From: Erythrobacter sp047872805
Lineage (GTDB): Bacteria; Pseudomonadota; Alphaproteobacteria; Sphingomonadales; Sphingomonadaceae
DNA length: 64,000 nucleotides
Direction of reading: 5' to 3'
Assembly: GCF_047872805.1 (NCBI RefSeq)
Contig: NZ_JBLQUK010000015.1
Span: 1 to 64,000, forward strand
The notes under the pieces: model-generated
Database searches by the model: none
Seen by the model: only the letters and a program-made list of their open reading frames with translations
What the model was told of the DNA's origin: nothing
Position numbers and translations under genes: made by a program
Shown here: piece by piece, positions 8,981-15,994 of the stretch
Layout of the letters: every line of letters begins with the position of its first letter
Numbering within the stretch: the first letter of the stretch is position 1

Positions 8981-9373
8981 CTATATGAAGTCGCGGTTTT
9001 CGCGCAGCCAGCGTTCGGCAGTCCTCACATCGTCGAAGAATTCCACTTCGAGCCCCTTGCTGACCCGCTTGTACTGCATTTTCATCAGCGCCGTTGCATT
9101 GATAATCGCCACGCGTTGCAGCCCGAACTTGCGGGCATTGGCAAGGTGGTCCGCCACCAGATCGGCGGTTTCGCGGTCCTGCGGCAAAGCGTCGGTGAAA
9201 TCGCCCAAGGCGTAGATCGGTTTGCCGGCCTTGATGAGAGGAAGAGTTTTCTGATTAAGCTCTTCCAGAAACCGCCGCATCGTCTCAGGATTCCAGAATC
9301 CCGCGCAGGCGAAATGAATCTCGCAGCGCGGCTCAATCAACTCTGACGAATAGAAATTTGCTGTTACGCTCAT
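8981..9373 (-). CDS. STAS/SpoIIAA-like small protein
   Basis: 130 residues, soluble, starting MSVTANFYSSELIEPRCEIH. The pattern of alternating strands and helices, with KPIYALGDFTDALPQD and a C-terminal FDDVRTAERWLRE, matches the SpoIIAA/STAS-like proteins common in alphaproteobacteria, in which the final segment reads F.d...A..WL. Its molecular role is unknown. The start at 9373 was preferred because the upstream part of the frame overlaps the GST gene in another phase. It is convergent with lysR, with two bases between them. Confidence 0.6.
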   Translation of the reverse strand: MSVTANFYSSELIEPRCEIHFACAGFWNPETMRRFLEELNQKTLPLIKAGKPIYALGDFTDALPQDRETADLVADHLANARKFGLQRVAIINATALMKMQYKRVSKGLEVEFFDDVRTAERWLRENRDFI

Positions 9374-9431
9374 CAAGTCTGCATTAGCCAGCTTTGGTGA
9401 AGCTTCGGTTAAGTCCCGGCTTGCCGTAGCG

Positions 9432-10061
9432 TCATGGACCAAATCGGATCGCCGGATCGCCCGCTTTCCAAGGCACGAATTTGGGCATGATTCTGGCGAA
9501 GAGATCGCTGGCCAGGTGCGTCTTGAGCCATGGGTGCAGATGCGGCAAATCCTGCGCGTCGAACCAGTCCCGGTCGTGATTGGCAAACTGCCGGATGAAG
9601 GGAAACAGCGCCGCATCGGCCAAGGTGCGGGTGGCACTGCACATCTGACCCTGCGCGGCTAGACGCGCGTCCCATTGTTTAAGGATCGCCAGCCCCTCGG
9701 CGCGGTGGTCCACCCCGTCGGGTTCGTAGCGGTTTGGGTATTTGTAGCGGTCGAGATGGTGCTTGAACTTCCCATCTGCCAATTCGATCAATGCAGCATC
9801 ATCGCCCGCCAGCCAGCCTTCGGGGTCGCTCTGCGCGAGCGCCCAGCGCATCACCGCGATGCTATCATCGATCACCTCGCCGCCGGGCAGGACCAGCACC
9901 GGCACGGTTCCCTTGGGGCTCGCTTCGAGCATTTGCGGTGGCTTGTCGGCAAGTTTGACCTCGCGCAGTTCCACTACAATTCCGGCGATCCACAAAGCCA
10001 TGCGCGCGCGCATCGCATAGGGGCATCGGCGGAACGAATAGAGGATCGGCAGCGCGCTCAC
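9432..10061 (-). CDS. glutathione S-transferase family protein
   Basis: 209 residues. The thioredoxin-like N-terminal domain starts LPILYSFRRCPYAMRARMAL, with a CPYA motif that resembles glutaredoxin 2 and redox-active GSTs. KGTVPVLVLPGGEVIDDSIA holds the cis-Pro and the glutathione gamma-glutamyl site. An all-helical C-terminal domain follows. A thiol transfer or deglutathionylation role is likely; the substrate is unknown. Its start overlaps the trhO stop by four bases, so it is the last gene of the ilvE-trhO cluster. Confidence 0.82.
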   Translation of the reverse strand: MSALPILYSFRRCPYAMRARMALWIAGIVVELREVKLADKPPQMLEASPKGTVPVLVLPGGEVIDDSIAVMRWALAQSDPEGWLAGDDAALIELADGKFKHHLDRYKYPNRYEPDGVDHRAEGLAILKQWDARLAAQGQMCSATRTLADAALFPFIRQFANHDRDWFDAQDLPHLHPWLKTHLASDLFARIMPKFVPWKAGDPAIRFGP

Positions 10062-10969
10062 CCGCCGTCCTTGCTGCGCGCATTTTCCAGTTCGCGCTGG
10101 CGTTGGCGCTCGGCATAGCGGGCACGTTGTTCTGCGGTTTTCTCGTCGATGCAGCGCGGGCAGCTGATGCCTTCCTCAAACGCGGCGCTGGCCTTGTCGG
10201 CTGCGCTGATCGGGCGGCGGCAGGCGCGGCACAGGCCGTATTCGCCGGGTTCGAGCCCGTGGCGCACCGTCACACGCTCATCAAAGACGAAGCAGTCGCC
10301 CTGCCACTTGCTCTGGTCCTGCGGCACTTGTTCGAGATATTTGAGGATGCCGCCTTTCAGGTGGAACACGTCCTCGATCCCTTCGGAGCGCAGGAAGCTG
10401 GTCGATTTCTCGCAGCGGATGCCCCCGGTGCAGAACATGGCGACGCGCTTCTTGCCCGCGAGCAATTCCTCGCGGTGGGCGCGAAACCATTCGGGAAAGT
10501 CGCGGAAGGATTGGGTGGCCGGATCGACCGCGCCTTCGAACGTGCCGACCGCCACTTCGTAATCGTTGCGCGTGTCGATCACCACGGTGCCGGGATCGGA
10601 GATCAGCGCGTTCCAGTCCTGCGGATCGACATAGCGCCCGACGCTGTGGCGCGGATCGATATCGGGCTCGCCCATGGTGACGATCTCGCGCTTCAGCCGC
10701 ACCTTCATCCGGTGGAACGGCATTTCGGGCGCGTGCGAGAATTTGACCTCGGTATCGAAGCAGCCGGGGAGGGCGCGGATATGATCGAGCACGGCGGCAA
10801 TGGCGTTGTCGGTTCCCGCAATGGTGCCGTTGATGCCTTCCTTGGCGAGCAGCAACGTGCCCTTGACACCAACGTCTTCGCACGCGGCGAGCAGCGGAGC
10901 GCGCAGGGCTGCGGGATCGGGGAAGGGCGTGAACTTGTAGAGCGCGGCGACTTGGATCGAGTCAGTCAT
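10058..10969 (-). CDS. trhO: tRNA uridine(34) hydroxylase TrhO (rhodanese-like, YceA family)
   Basis: 303 residues. The N-terminal ferredoxin-like domain (MTDSIQVAALYKFTPFPDP) is followed by a rhodanese domain with active-site Cys in AMFCTGGIRCEKSTSFL and VIDTRNDYEVAVGTFEGAVD. A C-terminal Cys cluster (CRACRRPIS and CPRCID) completes the family architecture. TrhO uses O2 to hydroxylate uridine 34 of certain tRNAs. Its start overlaps the end of the small membrane-protein gene upstream. Its first ~30 codons exist a second time at 11375-11467, the trace of a tandem duplication. Confidence 0.93.
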   Translation of the reverse strand: MTDSIQVAALYKFTPFPDPAALRAPLLAACEDVGVKGTLLLAKEGINGTIAGTDNAIAAVLDHIRALPGCFDTEVKFSHAPEMPFHRMKVRLKREIVTMGEPDIDPRHSVGRYVDPQDWNALISDPGTVVIDTRNDYEVAVGTFEGAVDPATQSFRDFPEWFRAHREELLAGKKRVAMFCTGGIRCEKSTSFLRSEGIEDVFHLKGGILKYLEQVPQDQSKWQGDCFVFDERVTVRHGLEPGEYGLCRACRRPISAADKASAAFEEGISCPRCIDEKTAEQRARYAERQRQRELENARSKDGG

Positions 10970-11312
10970 TGGTCAACCTGTCCACGCTACATCCATCGAT
11001 CGCAACTCGGTATTCGTCGTCGCGGCGTTCGAGCCTAATCTGGCCTTGCACCTTACATCCCGCGAAGTCGCTGGCGCGTCCGCGAACAAGCTGTTCTCCG
11101 CCATCTTTTGTCAGAACGACTGCACCTTTGCCGTTTCCATAGAAGCTTACGATTTGTGCCGTCTCAAAGCGTGGCGGGGTTTTTAATCTTCCGGCTTCGT
11201 TCCAAACATAGAAGCCAAGGATTGCCGCCAATGCCAGCATGACCAGATAGAAACCGAGCGTTGAAGGAGAAATTCTCCCGCCGAGTGGCTGCAATTCGCT
11301 TAAGTCTGTCAA
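10962..11312 (-). CDS. small single-span membrane protein, paralogue copy 1
   Basis: 116 residues if the TTG at 11312 is the start; this TTG overlaps the stop of the ilvE-like relic (TTTGA). One transmembrane segment (FYLVMLALAAILGFYVW, about residues 21-37) is followed by a ~75-residue domain with two conserved Cys (GCKVQGQIRLERRD and AIDGCSVDRL). The C-terminal half aligns by eye with the product at 11464-11820: C-x-V-G-x-K/Q-I-x-L-E ... DGC. I do not recognise the family. The gene ends overlapping the trhO start. Start uncertain. Confidence 0.6.
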   Translation of the reverse strand: MTDLSELQPLGGRISPSTLGFYLVMLALAAILGFYVWNEAGRLKTPPRFETAQIVSFYGNGKGAVVLTKDGGEQLVRGRASDFAGCKVQGQIRLERRDDEYRVAIDGCSVDRLTND

Positions 11313-11467
11313 ACCCGCATCTCCCAGCCGTGCTTGTCCTCGACCGCGCCGTCTTGCACGCCGGTCAGCTCTTTGCACGCGGCGAGCAGCGGCTCGCGCA
11401 GCGAGGCAGGATCGGGGAAAGGCGTGAACTTGTAGAGCGCGGCGACTTGGATGGGATCGAAAGTCAT
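11309..11467 (-). pseudogene. fusion relic: trhO 5' end joined to ilvE 3' end
   Basis: A 52-codon frame whose first ~30 codons (PIQVAALYKFTPFPDPASLR) copy the TrhO N-terminus and whose last ~20 codons (LTGVQDGAVEDKHGWEMRV) copy the IlvE C-terminus. Neither part could work alone. It is the novel junction expected when a segment running from the end of ilvE to the start of trhO is duplicated in tandem. It begins in overlap with the end of the upstream small membrane-protein gene, exactly as real trhO begins in overlap with the other copy. Divergence from both parents suggests the event is not recent. Confidence 0.85.
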
Positions 11468-11820
11468 TCTGTCCGGCGACTGCCGGGCAGACATCCATCA
11501 GACACGCTTCTCATTTTGCCGTTGAATTCTTCGAGTTCAATCTTCGCACCTACCGGGCAACGTCCCCATTGTTCAACTGTCAGGGTTATCTGATGCGTGG
11601 TCCCGTCCGGGATTCTTACCCAGATTGCGGGTATTGGGTGTGTCCTTGTCGAAACGGAACCTCTCCACTGGATTTCTCCGACGAGTGCCTCTCCGCCCAG
11701 TTTCATCGGTCGACCTTGAACGTACCACAAGGCGGCCAACAGCGCGGCCGCCCCAAGCAGGCAGAGGAACAAGAATGCGCTTGAACTTCGCCAAATCGAT
11801 GGTGCAAGCGGATCACCCAC
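11464..11820 (-). CDS. small single-span membrane protein, paralogue copy 2
   Basis: 118 residues from a GTG at 11820, four bases after the ilvE stop. One transmembrane segment (SAFLFLCLLGAAALLAALWY, about residues 13-32) is followed by a domain with two Cys in GRCPVGAKIELEEFNGK and VSDGCLPGSR. It is related to the product at 10962-11312 in layout and in the spacing of the Cys-containing motifs, and holds the same position relative to an ilvE end and a trhO start. Function unknown. The two copies have diverged strongly outside the Cys motifs. Confidence 0.6.
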   Translation of the reverse strand: MGDPLAPSIWRSSSAFLFLCLLGAAALLAALWYVQGRPMKLGGEALVGEIQWRGSVSTRTHPIPAIWVRIPDGTTHQITLTVEQWGRCPVGAKIELEEFNGKMRSVSDGCLPGSRRTE

Positions 11821-11823
11821 AGA

Positions 11824-12903
11824 TCAAACCCGTATCACCCAGCCGTGCTTGTCCTCGACCGTGCCGTTCTGCACGCCGGTCAGCTTTTCACGCATCTTCT
11901 GCGCCATCTGGCCGATGCCGCCGGTGCCGATGGTGAATTCTCCGGCGGGGGAGGCGACCGTGCCGACCGGGGTGACGACCGCCGCGGTGCCGCAAGCCAA
12001 GGTTTCGAGCAGCTCGCCGCTTTCGGCTTCCTCGCGCCATTGGGCGATGGAGTAAGGCTCCTCGCGCACCTCAAGCCCTTCCTCGCGCAGCATGGCGATA
12101 AGGCTGTCGCGGGTGATGCCGGGCAGGATCGTGCCGGTGAGCGGCGGGGTGATGACACTGCCGTCGCGGCGCACGAAGAACAGGTTCATGCCGCCCAATT
12201 CCTCGACCCATTTGTGCTCGATCGCATCAAGGAACACCACCTGATCGCAGCCTTGGGCAATCGCCTCGGCCTGCGGCACAAGCGATGCGGCGTAATTGCC
12301 GCCGGTCTTGGCCGCGCCGGTGCCGCCGGGGGCGGCGCGGACGTAATCCTGCGACACCCAAATCTTCACCGGGTTCACGCCGCCCTTGAAGTAATTGCCG
12401 CTGGAAACGAGGATCACGACGAATTTGTATTGCTTCGCCGGACGCACGCCCAGAAACGCCTCGGATGCGAACATAAAGGGGCGGATATAAAGCGAGCCGC
12501 CCTCAACATCGGGCATCCAGTTGGCGTCGGTTTTCACCACCAGTTTCACCGCCTCAAGAAACAGCTCCTCGGGGATCTCGGGCATCGCCATCCGCCGCGC
12601 GCTGGCGTTGAAGCGCCGCGCATTCGCGTCGGGGCGGAACAGCGCAAGGCTGCCGTCAGGGTGGCGGTAGGCCTTCATCCCTTCAAAGATTTCCTGCGCA
12701 TAATGCAGCACGCTCGCCGCCGGATCGAGCGCAATGGGTTCGCGCGGACCTATCCGCGCCGAATGCCAGCCGCCCTGATCTTCATCGAAATCGATGGTGA
12801 CCATGTGATCGGTGAAGACCTTGCCAAAACCGGGATCGGCAATGCGCGCCTCGCGCTCGGCATCGGGTGTGGGCGAGGGGTGGGGGATTTTCTCGAATTG
12901 CAT
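11824..12903 (-). CDS. ilvE: branched-chain amino acid aminotransferase
   Basis: 359 residues, fold-type IV PLP enzyme of the larger (BCAT group II) form. The PLP lysine lies in GAAKTGGNYAASLVPQAEA. VEELGGMNLFFVRRDGS and LLETLACGTAAVVTPVG are the standard cofactor-phosphate and substrate segments. It catalyses the last step of Leu, Ile and Val synthesis and the first of their breakdown, in the cytoplasm. It is the first large gene of the cluster ending in trhO and GST. The leader contains an 18-codon ORF and an intrinsic terminator, so transcription may be attenuated. Confidence 0.95.
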   Translation of the reverse strand: MQFEKIPHPSPTPDAEREARIADPGFGKVFTDHMVTIDFDEDQGGWHSARIGPREPIALDPAASVLHYAQEIFEGMKAYRHPDGSLALFRPDANARRFNASARRMAMPEIPEELFLEAVKLVVKTDANWMPDVEGGSLYIRPFMFASEAFLGVRPAKQYKFVVILVSSGNYFKGGVNPVKIWVSQDYVRAAPGGTGAAKTGGNYAASLVPQAEAIAQGCDQVVFLDAIEHKWVEELGGMNLFFVRRDGSVITPPLTGTILPGITRDSLIAMLREEGLEVREEPYSIAQWREEAESGELLETLACGTAAVVTPVGTVASPAGEFTIGTGGIGQMAQKMREKLTGVQNGTVEDKHGWVIRV

Positions 12904-12957
12904 ATCCGGCGATTAGTAAGGAGCGCCCCCAAGAGCAAGAATATTGGCCATAGCTGG

Positions 12958-12989
12958 TTCGGGCCACAGGCCCGCAAGCGCGGATGCGC
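12958..12989 (+). repeat. short form of the multi-hairpin repeat
   Basis: GGGCC-ACA-GGCCC (12961-12973), linker GCAAG, then GCGC-GGAT-GCGC (12978-12989). It has the first and last hairpins of the element described at 14810-14900 but lacks the middle two. The 21 bases at 12958-12978 differ from 14807-14827 at one position. It lies in the gap ahead of ilvE. Confidence 0.7.
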
Positions 12990-12993
12990 CTTC

Positions 12994-13059
12994 GAAAAGA
13001 AAAAATGAAAAGGGCGCTTCCAGCCCGCCAGATGAAAACGGGGGTGGAAACGCCCTTTC
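12994..13059 (-). terminator. intrinsic terminator ahead of ilvE
   Basis: On the minus strand GAAAGGGCGTTTCCA (13045-13059) pairs with TGGAAGCGCCCTTTTC (13007-13022), with a small inner hairpin, and is followed by a run rich in T (TTTTTTC). It lies between the 18-codon ORF and ilvE, so it either ends the small transcript or attenuates ilvE. Confidence 0.75.
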
Positions 13060-13113
13060 ATGGTCAGCGGCCAGGAAGTGCCGCTCACGAAACCTCACTC
13101 GGTAAGGAGACTG

Positions 13114-13170
13114 TTACCGAATATGCTCCGTAGGGATCTTCACCGACCTCGCTACTGAACCATGAGACAT
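13114..13170 (-). CDS. 18-residue small ORF with near-perfect Shine-Dalgarno
   Basis: ATG at 13170 opens an 18-codon frame, MSHGSVARSVKIPTEHIR, ending in TAA. It is preceded by AAAGGAGGTGATCCG, the complement of the 16S rRNA 3' end over about 13 bases, at ideal spacing. An intrinsic terminator follows within ~55 bases and ilvE starts 210 bases downstream. It could be a leader peptide or a small independent gene. The peptide is not rich in Ile, Leu or Val, which weakens a classical branched-chain attenuator. I do not recognise the peptide. Confidence 0.5.
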   Translation of the reverse strand: MSHGSVARSVKIPTEHIR

Positions 13171-13453
13171 CGGATCACCTCCTTTCGCGCTAGATAGCCA
13201 AGACCTCGCCGTATCACCGGGGGCCGAGAGCCGCGTTCGCCGCTGGCCTCAAGTGCTGTTTTGAATCATGTGATTCGCGCGTGCAAGACTTGTAATTATC
13301 TTTTCCCACGTCATAATCGATGATCGTTGCGCAAAACGGCGCAGCACCGCCGCCTAGGGGAAACCCGGGCGTTTTTTATGCCTGTTGGCAGGATGTGGAC
13401 AGGCTGCGCATAAGCCTGTGGATATTAACGTATAGAATCAGGAAATAGCCGAC
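13171..13453. other. intergenic stretch ahead of the small ORF
   Basis: About 280 bases without a gene. It contains the palindrome GAATCA-TG-TGATTC at 13263-13276 and an AT-rich patch around 13280-13320 that could hold the promoter of the minus-strand small ORF. I see no RNA gene or repeat of the families noted elsewhere. Confidence 0.4.
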
Positions 13454-14008
13454 CTATCGGCAATCCTCGATCACCCTGCTCACCTCGGCCCAGGCGGGCA
13501 GATAGAGCGTGCGTTCGCCTTCGACCTCGACAGCAAAGCGGCCTTTGGTAAGCGCCATGGCGTCTAGGATCGGGTCGTTCACCGCAATATCTGCGTTCAG
13601 ATAAGGGTTGGTGTCTTCGACTTGCACCACCTGCATTTGGCGTGTGGCGGTCTCTGTGCGGATAATCATTGCGCGCGGTGAAGCGGCGGTCCCCGAACGG
13701 AACAGTTCAATCTGGCCGCGTTGGCGGTCGCAGGCCATGATGAACTGGTCGCCCCTGTTTGCCGTAATGAAGATTGCGACTGGCCCGGAATCGCTGACTT
13801 CATATTCCCACACCCCCGGCGTTTGCGGCGCGTCGAGGAAATTGTCGTAGCGCGGCTCCTGCACCACCGGGGGCGGCATTTGCGTTGGTGTTGGGGCCGG
13901 GCGCACCACCGGCGGCGGGACAGGCGCAGGTGTTGGCGCCGAAACGCAGGCGGCGAGGCCAAAGGTCAACGCTATGGCGCCGGCGGCGTGAAGGTATGTC
14001 GCTTTCAT
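13454..14008 (-). CDS. lipoprotein of unknown function
   Basis: 184 residues from the ATG at 14008. The N-terminus MKATYLHAAGAIALTFGLAAC is a type II signal peptide with lipobox LAAC, then a proline-rich linker (TPAPVPPPVVRPAPTPTQMP) that would span part of the periplasm. The C-terminal domain (about residues 60-184) contains GPVAIFITANRGDQFIMACD and ends in CR. It is presumably anchored in the outer membrane. Family not recognised; similar proline-linker lipoproteins are common in sphingomonads. It is divergent from tlyA, with 34 bases between the starts. Confidence 0.7.
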   Translation of the reverse strand: MKATYLHAAGAIALTFGLAACVSAPTPAPVPPPVVRPAPTPTQMPPPVVQEPRYDNFLDAPQTPGVWEYEVSDSGPVAIFITANRGDQFIMACDRQRGQIELFRSGTAASPRAMIIRTETATRQMQVVQVEDTNPYLNADIAVNDPILDAMALTKGRFAVEVEGERTLYLPAWAEVSRVIEDCR

Positions 14009-14042
14009 GCGCCCTAAATGCGCGCTATCGGCTGAAGCGTCC

Positions 14043-14798
14043 ATGACCAAACCGCCGAAATCCTCGAAAAAGAAGCGCGTCGATCACCTGCTGGTCGAGC
14101 GCGAGTTGGCCGAAAGCCGCACCCGCGCGCAGGCGCTGGTGATGGCGGGGCTGGTGTTTTCGGGCGAGGAGAAGGTCGCCAAGCCCGGTCAATCGGTGGC
14201 CGAGGATGCGCCGCTCGAAGTGCGCGGGCGCGATCACCCCTGGGTCAGCCGCGGCGGGATCAAGCTGGCGCATGCGATCGAACACTTTGGCCTCGATCCG
14301 GCGGGCGCGGTGGCGATGGATGTGGGCTCGTCCACCGGCGGGTTCACCGATGTGCTGCTGACCCACGGAGCCGACCATGTTTTCGCGGTGGATTCGGGCA
14401 CCAACCAGCTCGCGTGGAAACTGCGGCAGGATGCGCGCGTCACGGTTCTCGAACAGACGAGCGCGCGGATCCTGACGCGCGACCATATTACCCGCGACTG
14501 CAATTGGGTGGTGTGCGATGCAAGCTTCATCAGCCTAGCCAAAGTGCTCGAACGCCCACTCGAACTGGCTGCGGTGCAATGCCGCCTGGTGGCGCTGATC
14601 AAGCCGCAATTCGAAGTCGCCCGCGAAGAAGTGGGCAAGGGCGGTGTGGTCCGCAATCCGGCGCTGCACGCGCGTGTGTGCGATGAAGTTTCGCAATGGC
14701 TCGAAGGGCTTGGCTGGGATATTGAAGGGATTGTCGAAAGTCCGATCACCGGCCCTCAGGGTAATGTTGAGTTTTTGATTTCCGCTATCAGGCAATAG
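14043..14798 (+). CDS. tlyA: TlyA family rRNA methyltransferase / hemolysin A homologue
   Basis: 251 residues. An N-terminal S4 RNA-binding domain (KKRVDHLLVERELAESRTRA, about residues 10-70) is fused to an FtsJ-like methyltransferase. The SAM motif is AMDVGSSTGGFTDVLL, with later motifs ALIKPQFEVAREEVGKGGVV and GPQGNVEFL. Family members 2'-O-methylate ribosomal RNA cytidines. The ATG at 14043 was chosen because the S4 domain starts directly after a basic leader and the longer frame runs into the divergent gene. It is followed by a multi-hairpin repeat. Confidence 0.9.
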   Translation: MTKPPKSSKKKRVDHLLVERELAESRTRAQALVMAGLVFSGEEKVAKPGQSVAEDAPLEVRGRDHPWVSRGGIKLAHAIEHFGLDPAGAVAMDVGSSTGGFTDVLLTHGADHVFAVDSGTNQLAWKLRQDARVTVLEQTSARILTRDHITRDCNWVVCDASFISLAKVLERPLELAAVQCRLVALIKPQFEVAREEVGKGGVVRNPALHARVCDEVSQWLEGLGWDIEGIVESPITGPQGNVEFLISAIRQ

Positions 14799-14809
14799 CT
14801 CAATTCTTC

Positions 14810-14900
14810 GGGCCGCAGGCCCGCAAGGCCGACTGGCCGCCCGCAGCGATGCGACCTTCAGGTCGAATGAGCGAGGATTTCGCACGCCGGATGGCGTGCG
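14810..14900 (+). repeat. multi-hairpin dispersed repeat, copy A
   Basis: Four hairpins in order: GGGCC-GCA-GGCCC (14810-14822), linker GCAAG, GGCC-GACT-GGCC (14827-14838), CGACC-TTCA-GGTCG (14852-14865), and CGCACGCC-GGAT-GGCGTGCG (14881-14900). The same architecture with different stems occurs at 25887-25992, 26004-26109 and 31404-31475. It fills the gap between the convergent tlyA and DUF6969-like genes. Confidence 0.8.
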
Positions 14901-14904
14901 GACA

Positions 14905-15576
14905 TCACAACTCCAGCGACCCGATCTTTTCATCGAGATCAATCGGGATGTACGACAGCACCTCAGCTCCGCTCGCCTTTTCATAGGCCACGACTTCGCC
15001 ATGCTCGCCAATCAGTTCTGCATGGCGGGCATCGCGCTGACGGATCAGATCGGCGATTTCATCGCGGTATAGCGCGACCATCGCGGTGACAAAGCGGTTG
15101 ACCAGATCGTCTTCCTTGGTGTGGTCGACGTTAAAGCGGGGCAGATGCTCGATCATCACATCCGCCGGATAGAGAAATTCATTGGTCACAAACCTGTTTA
15201 CGGTGAACCAGCTGCGCGGAATCCCTCGTGTATCGATCGACAGCGCGATCAGATGGGTCACATGCGCCCGCGCTTCCTCGCGCTGCGGCGGCCAGACCTT
15301 GGGCTCCAGTCCCTCGGGAAGCTGCGTCCGGTGCAGAAACAGGTGAAAATGGCCGTGCTCTTCCGGGTCGCGATCTCCCGGCGCATGAACGTGATAATAC
15401 CAGCGCGCGCGGCAAAATTCGTCCCGCGCGTCGGCTTTGGGATAATGCGTCCAGAAATTCGCCCCATTTTCGGGCACCACGCGCAGCATCAGCGGGCGCT
15501 GTTCCAGCGCCATCGCGGTGATGGTTTCGATAACGATATGAGCGGCTTTGATTTGGGTGATGGGTGCAATTGTCAT
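14905..15576 (-). CDS. DUF6969-like protein of unknown function
   Basis: 223 residues from the ATG at 15576 (MTIAPITQIKAAH). Soluble. Conserved-looking stretches include THYPKADARDEFCRARWYYH, EEHGHFHLFLHR and HLIALSIDTRGIPRSWFTVN. The clustered His residues (YYHVHAPGD, HGHFHLFLHR) could bind metal. It resembles the DUF6969 proteins of proteobacteria, for which I know no proven activity. It is convergent with tlyA across a multi-hairpin repeat. Confidence 0.6.
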   Translation of the reverse strand: MTIAPITQIKAAHIVIETITAMALEQRPLMLRVVPENGANFWTHYPKADARDEFCRARWYYHVHAPGDRDPEEHGHFHLFLHRTQLPEGLEPKVWPPQREEARAHVTHLIALSIDTRGIPRSWFTVNRFVTNEFLYPADVMIEHLPRFNVDHTKEDDLVNRFVTAMVALYRDEIADLIRQRDARHAELIGEHGEVVAYEKASGAEVLSYIPIDLDEKIGSLEL

Positions 15577-15733
15577 GGTGGCGATGTTGTAGCGATCCCA
15601 AGGCGAAGTTTCAAAAGGACAATTTATGCCCAAAGCACATTTGCCAATTGGTTTTTGAGCCTGCGCCGGACGCAAAACGGCCGATGGCAACTTGCGCTGC
15701 CATCGGCCGGATATTCACGCAGATGCGTTAAGC

Positions 15734-15994
15734 TTAGGCTGCTTCGCAAGCAGCGGCACAGCATGCGCCTTCGCATGCAGCGGCACAGCAAGCGCCTTCG
15801 CATGCAGCGGCACAGCATGCACCTTCGCAAGCAGCGGCACAGCATGCGCCTTCGCAAGCAGCAGCGGCACAATCAGCAACAGCAGTGGTGTCCGCTTCGG
15901 TTGCAGCTTCTTCAGCAGGAGCCGAGCAAGCAGCGGTAGCAACAGCGAGACCGCCAGCGACGGCGAGCATCGATGCAAAGTTGGTCTTTTTCAT
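15734..15994 (-). CDS. small lipoprotein with tandem Cys-rich repeats
   Basis: 86 residues. MKKTNFASMLAVAGGLAVAT followed by AAC is a lipoprotein signal peptide. After an acidic linker (EEAATEADTT), the C-terminal half is four tandem copies of a nine-residue unit, CEGACCAAA, flanked by partial units. This gives 16 Cys in about 45 residues. The DNA repeats with a 27-base period. A secreted Cys-rich repeat could bind metal or form a disulfide-rich rod; neither is shown. It ends 157 bases from the DUF6969-like gene and is divergent from tspO. The start at 15994 follows GGGGAACGATTTA. Confidence 0.75.
   Translation of the reverse strand: MKKTNFASMLAVAGGLAVATAACSAPAEEAATEADTTAVADCAAAACEGACCAAACEGACCAAACEGACCAAACEGACCAAACEAA

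Noticed and set aside
9374..9637. N-terminal extension of the STAS-like protein
   Set aside because: The extension overlaps the GST gene in another phase and is Arg/Ser-rich without structure; the ATG at 9373 begins the conserved domain.
13006..13134. plus-strand frame of 42 codons over the terminator region
   Set aside because: It has no ribosome site and runs through the hairpin of the minus-strand terminator; the minus-strand 18-codon frame has much better signals.
12994..13170. classical branched-chain amino acid attenuator for ilvE
   Set aside because: The small ORF has only two Ile and two Val codons and no Leu run, and no clear antiterminator was seen; kept as an open possibility, not as a call.
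13172..13186. GGATCACCTCCTTTC on the plus strand, identical to a 16S rRNA 3' end
   Set aside because: The similarity is limited to about 15 bases and is explained by a Shine-Dalgarno site on the minus strand; no other rRNA sequence is present.
15735..15875. 27-base direct repeats resembling a CRISPR array
   Set aside because: The units abut without unique spacers and encode an in-frame Cys-rich peptide behind a lipoprotein signal; no cas genes are nearby.
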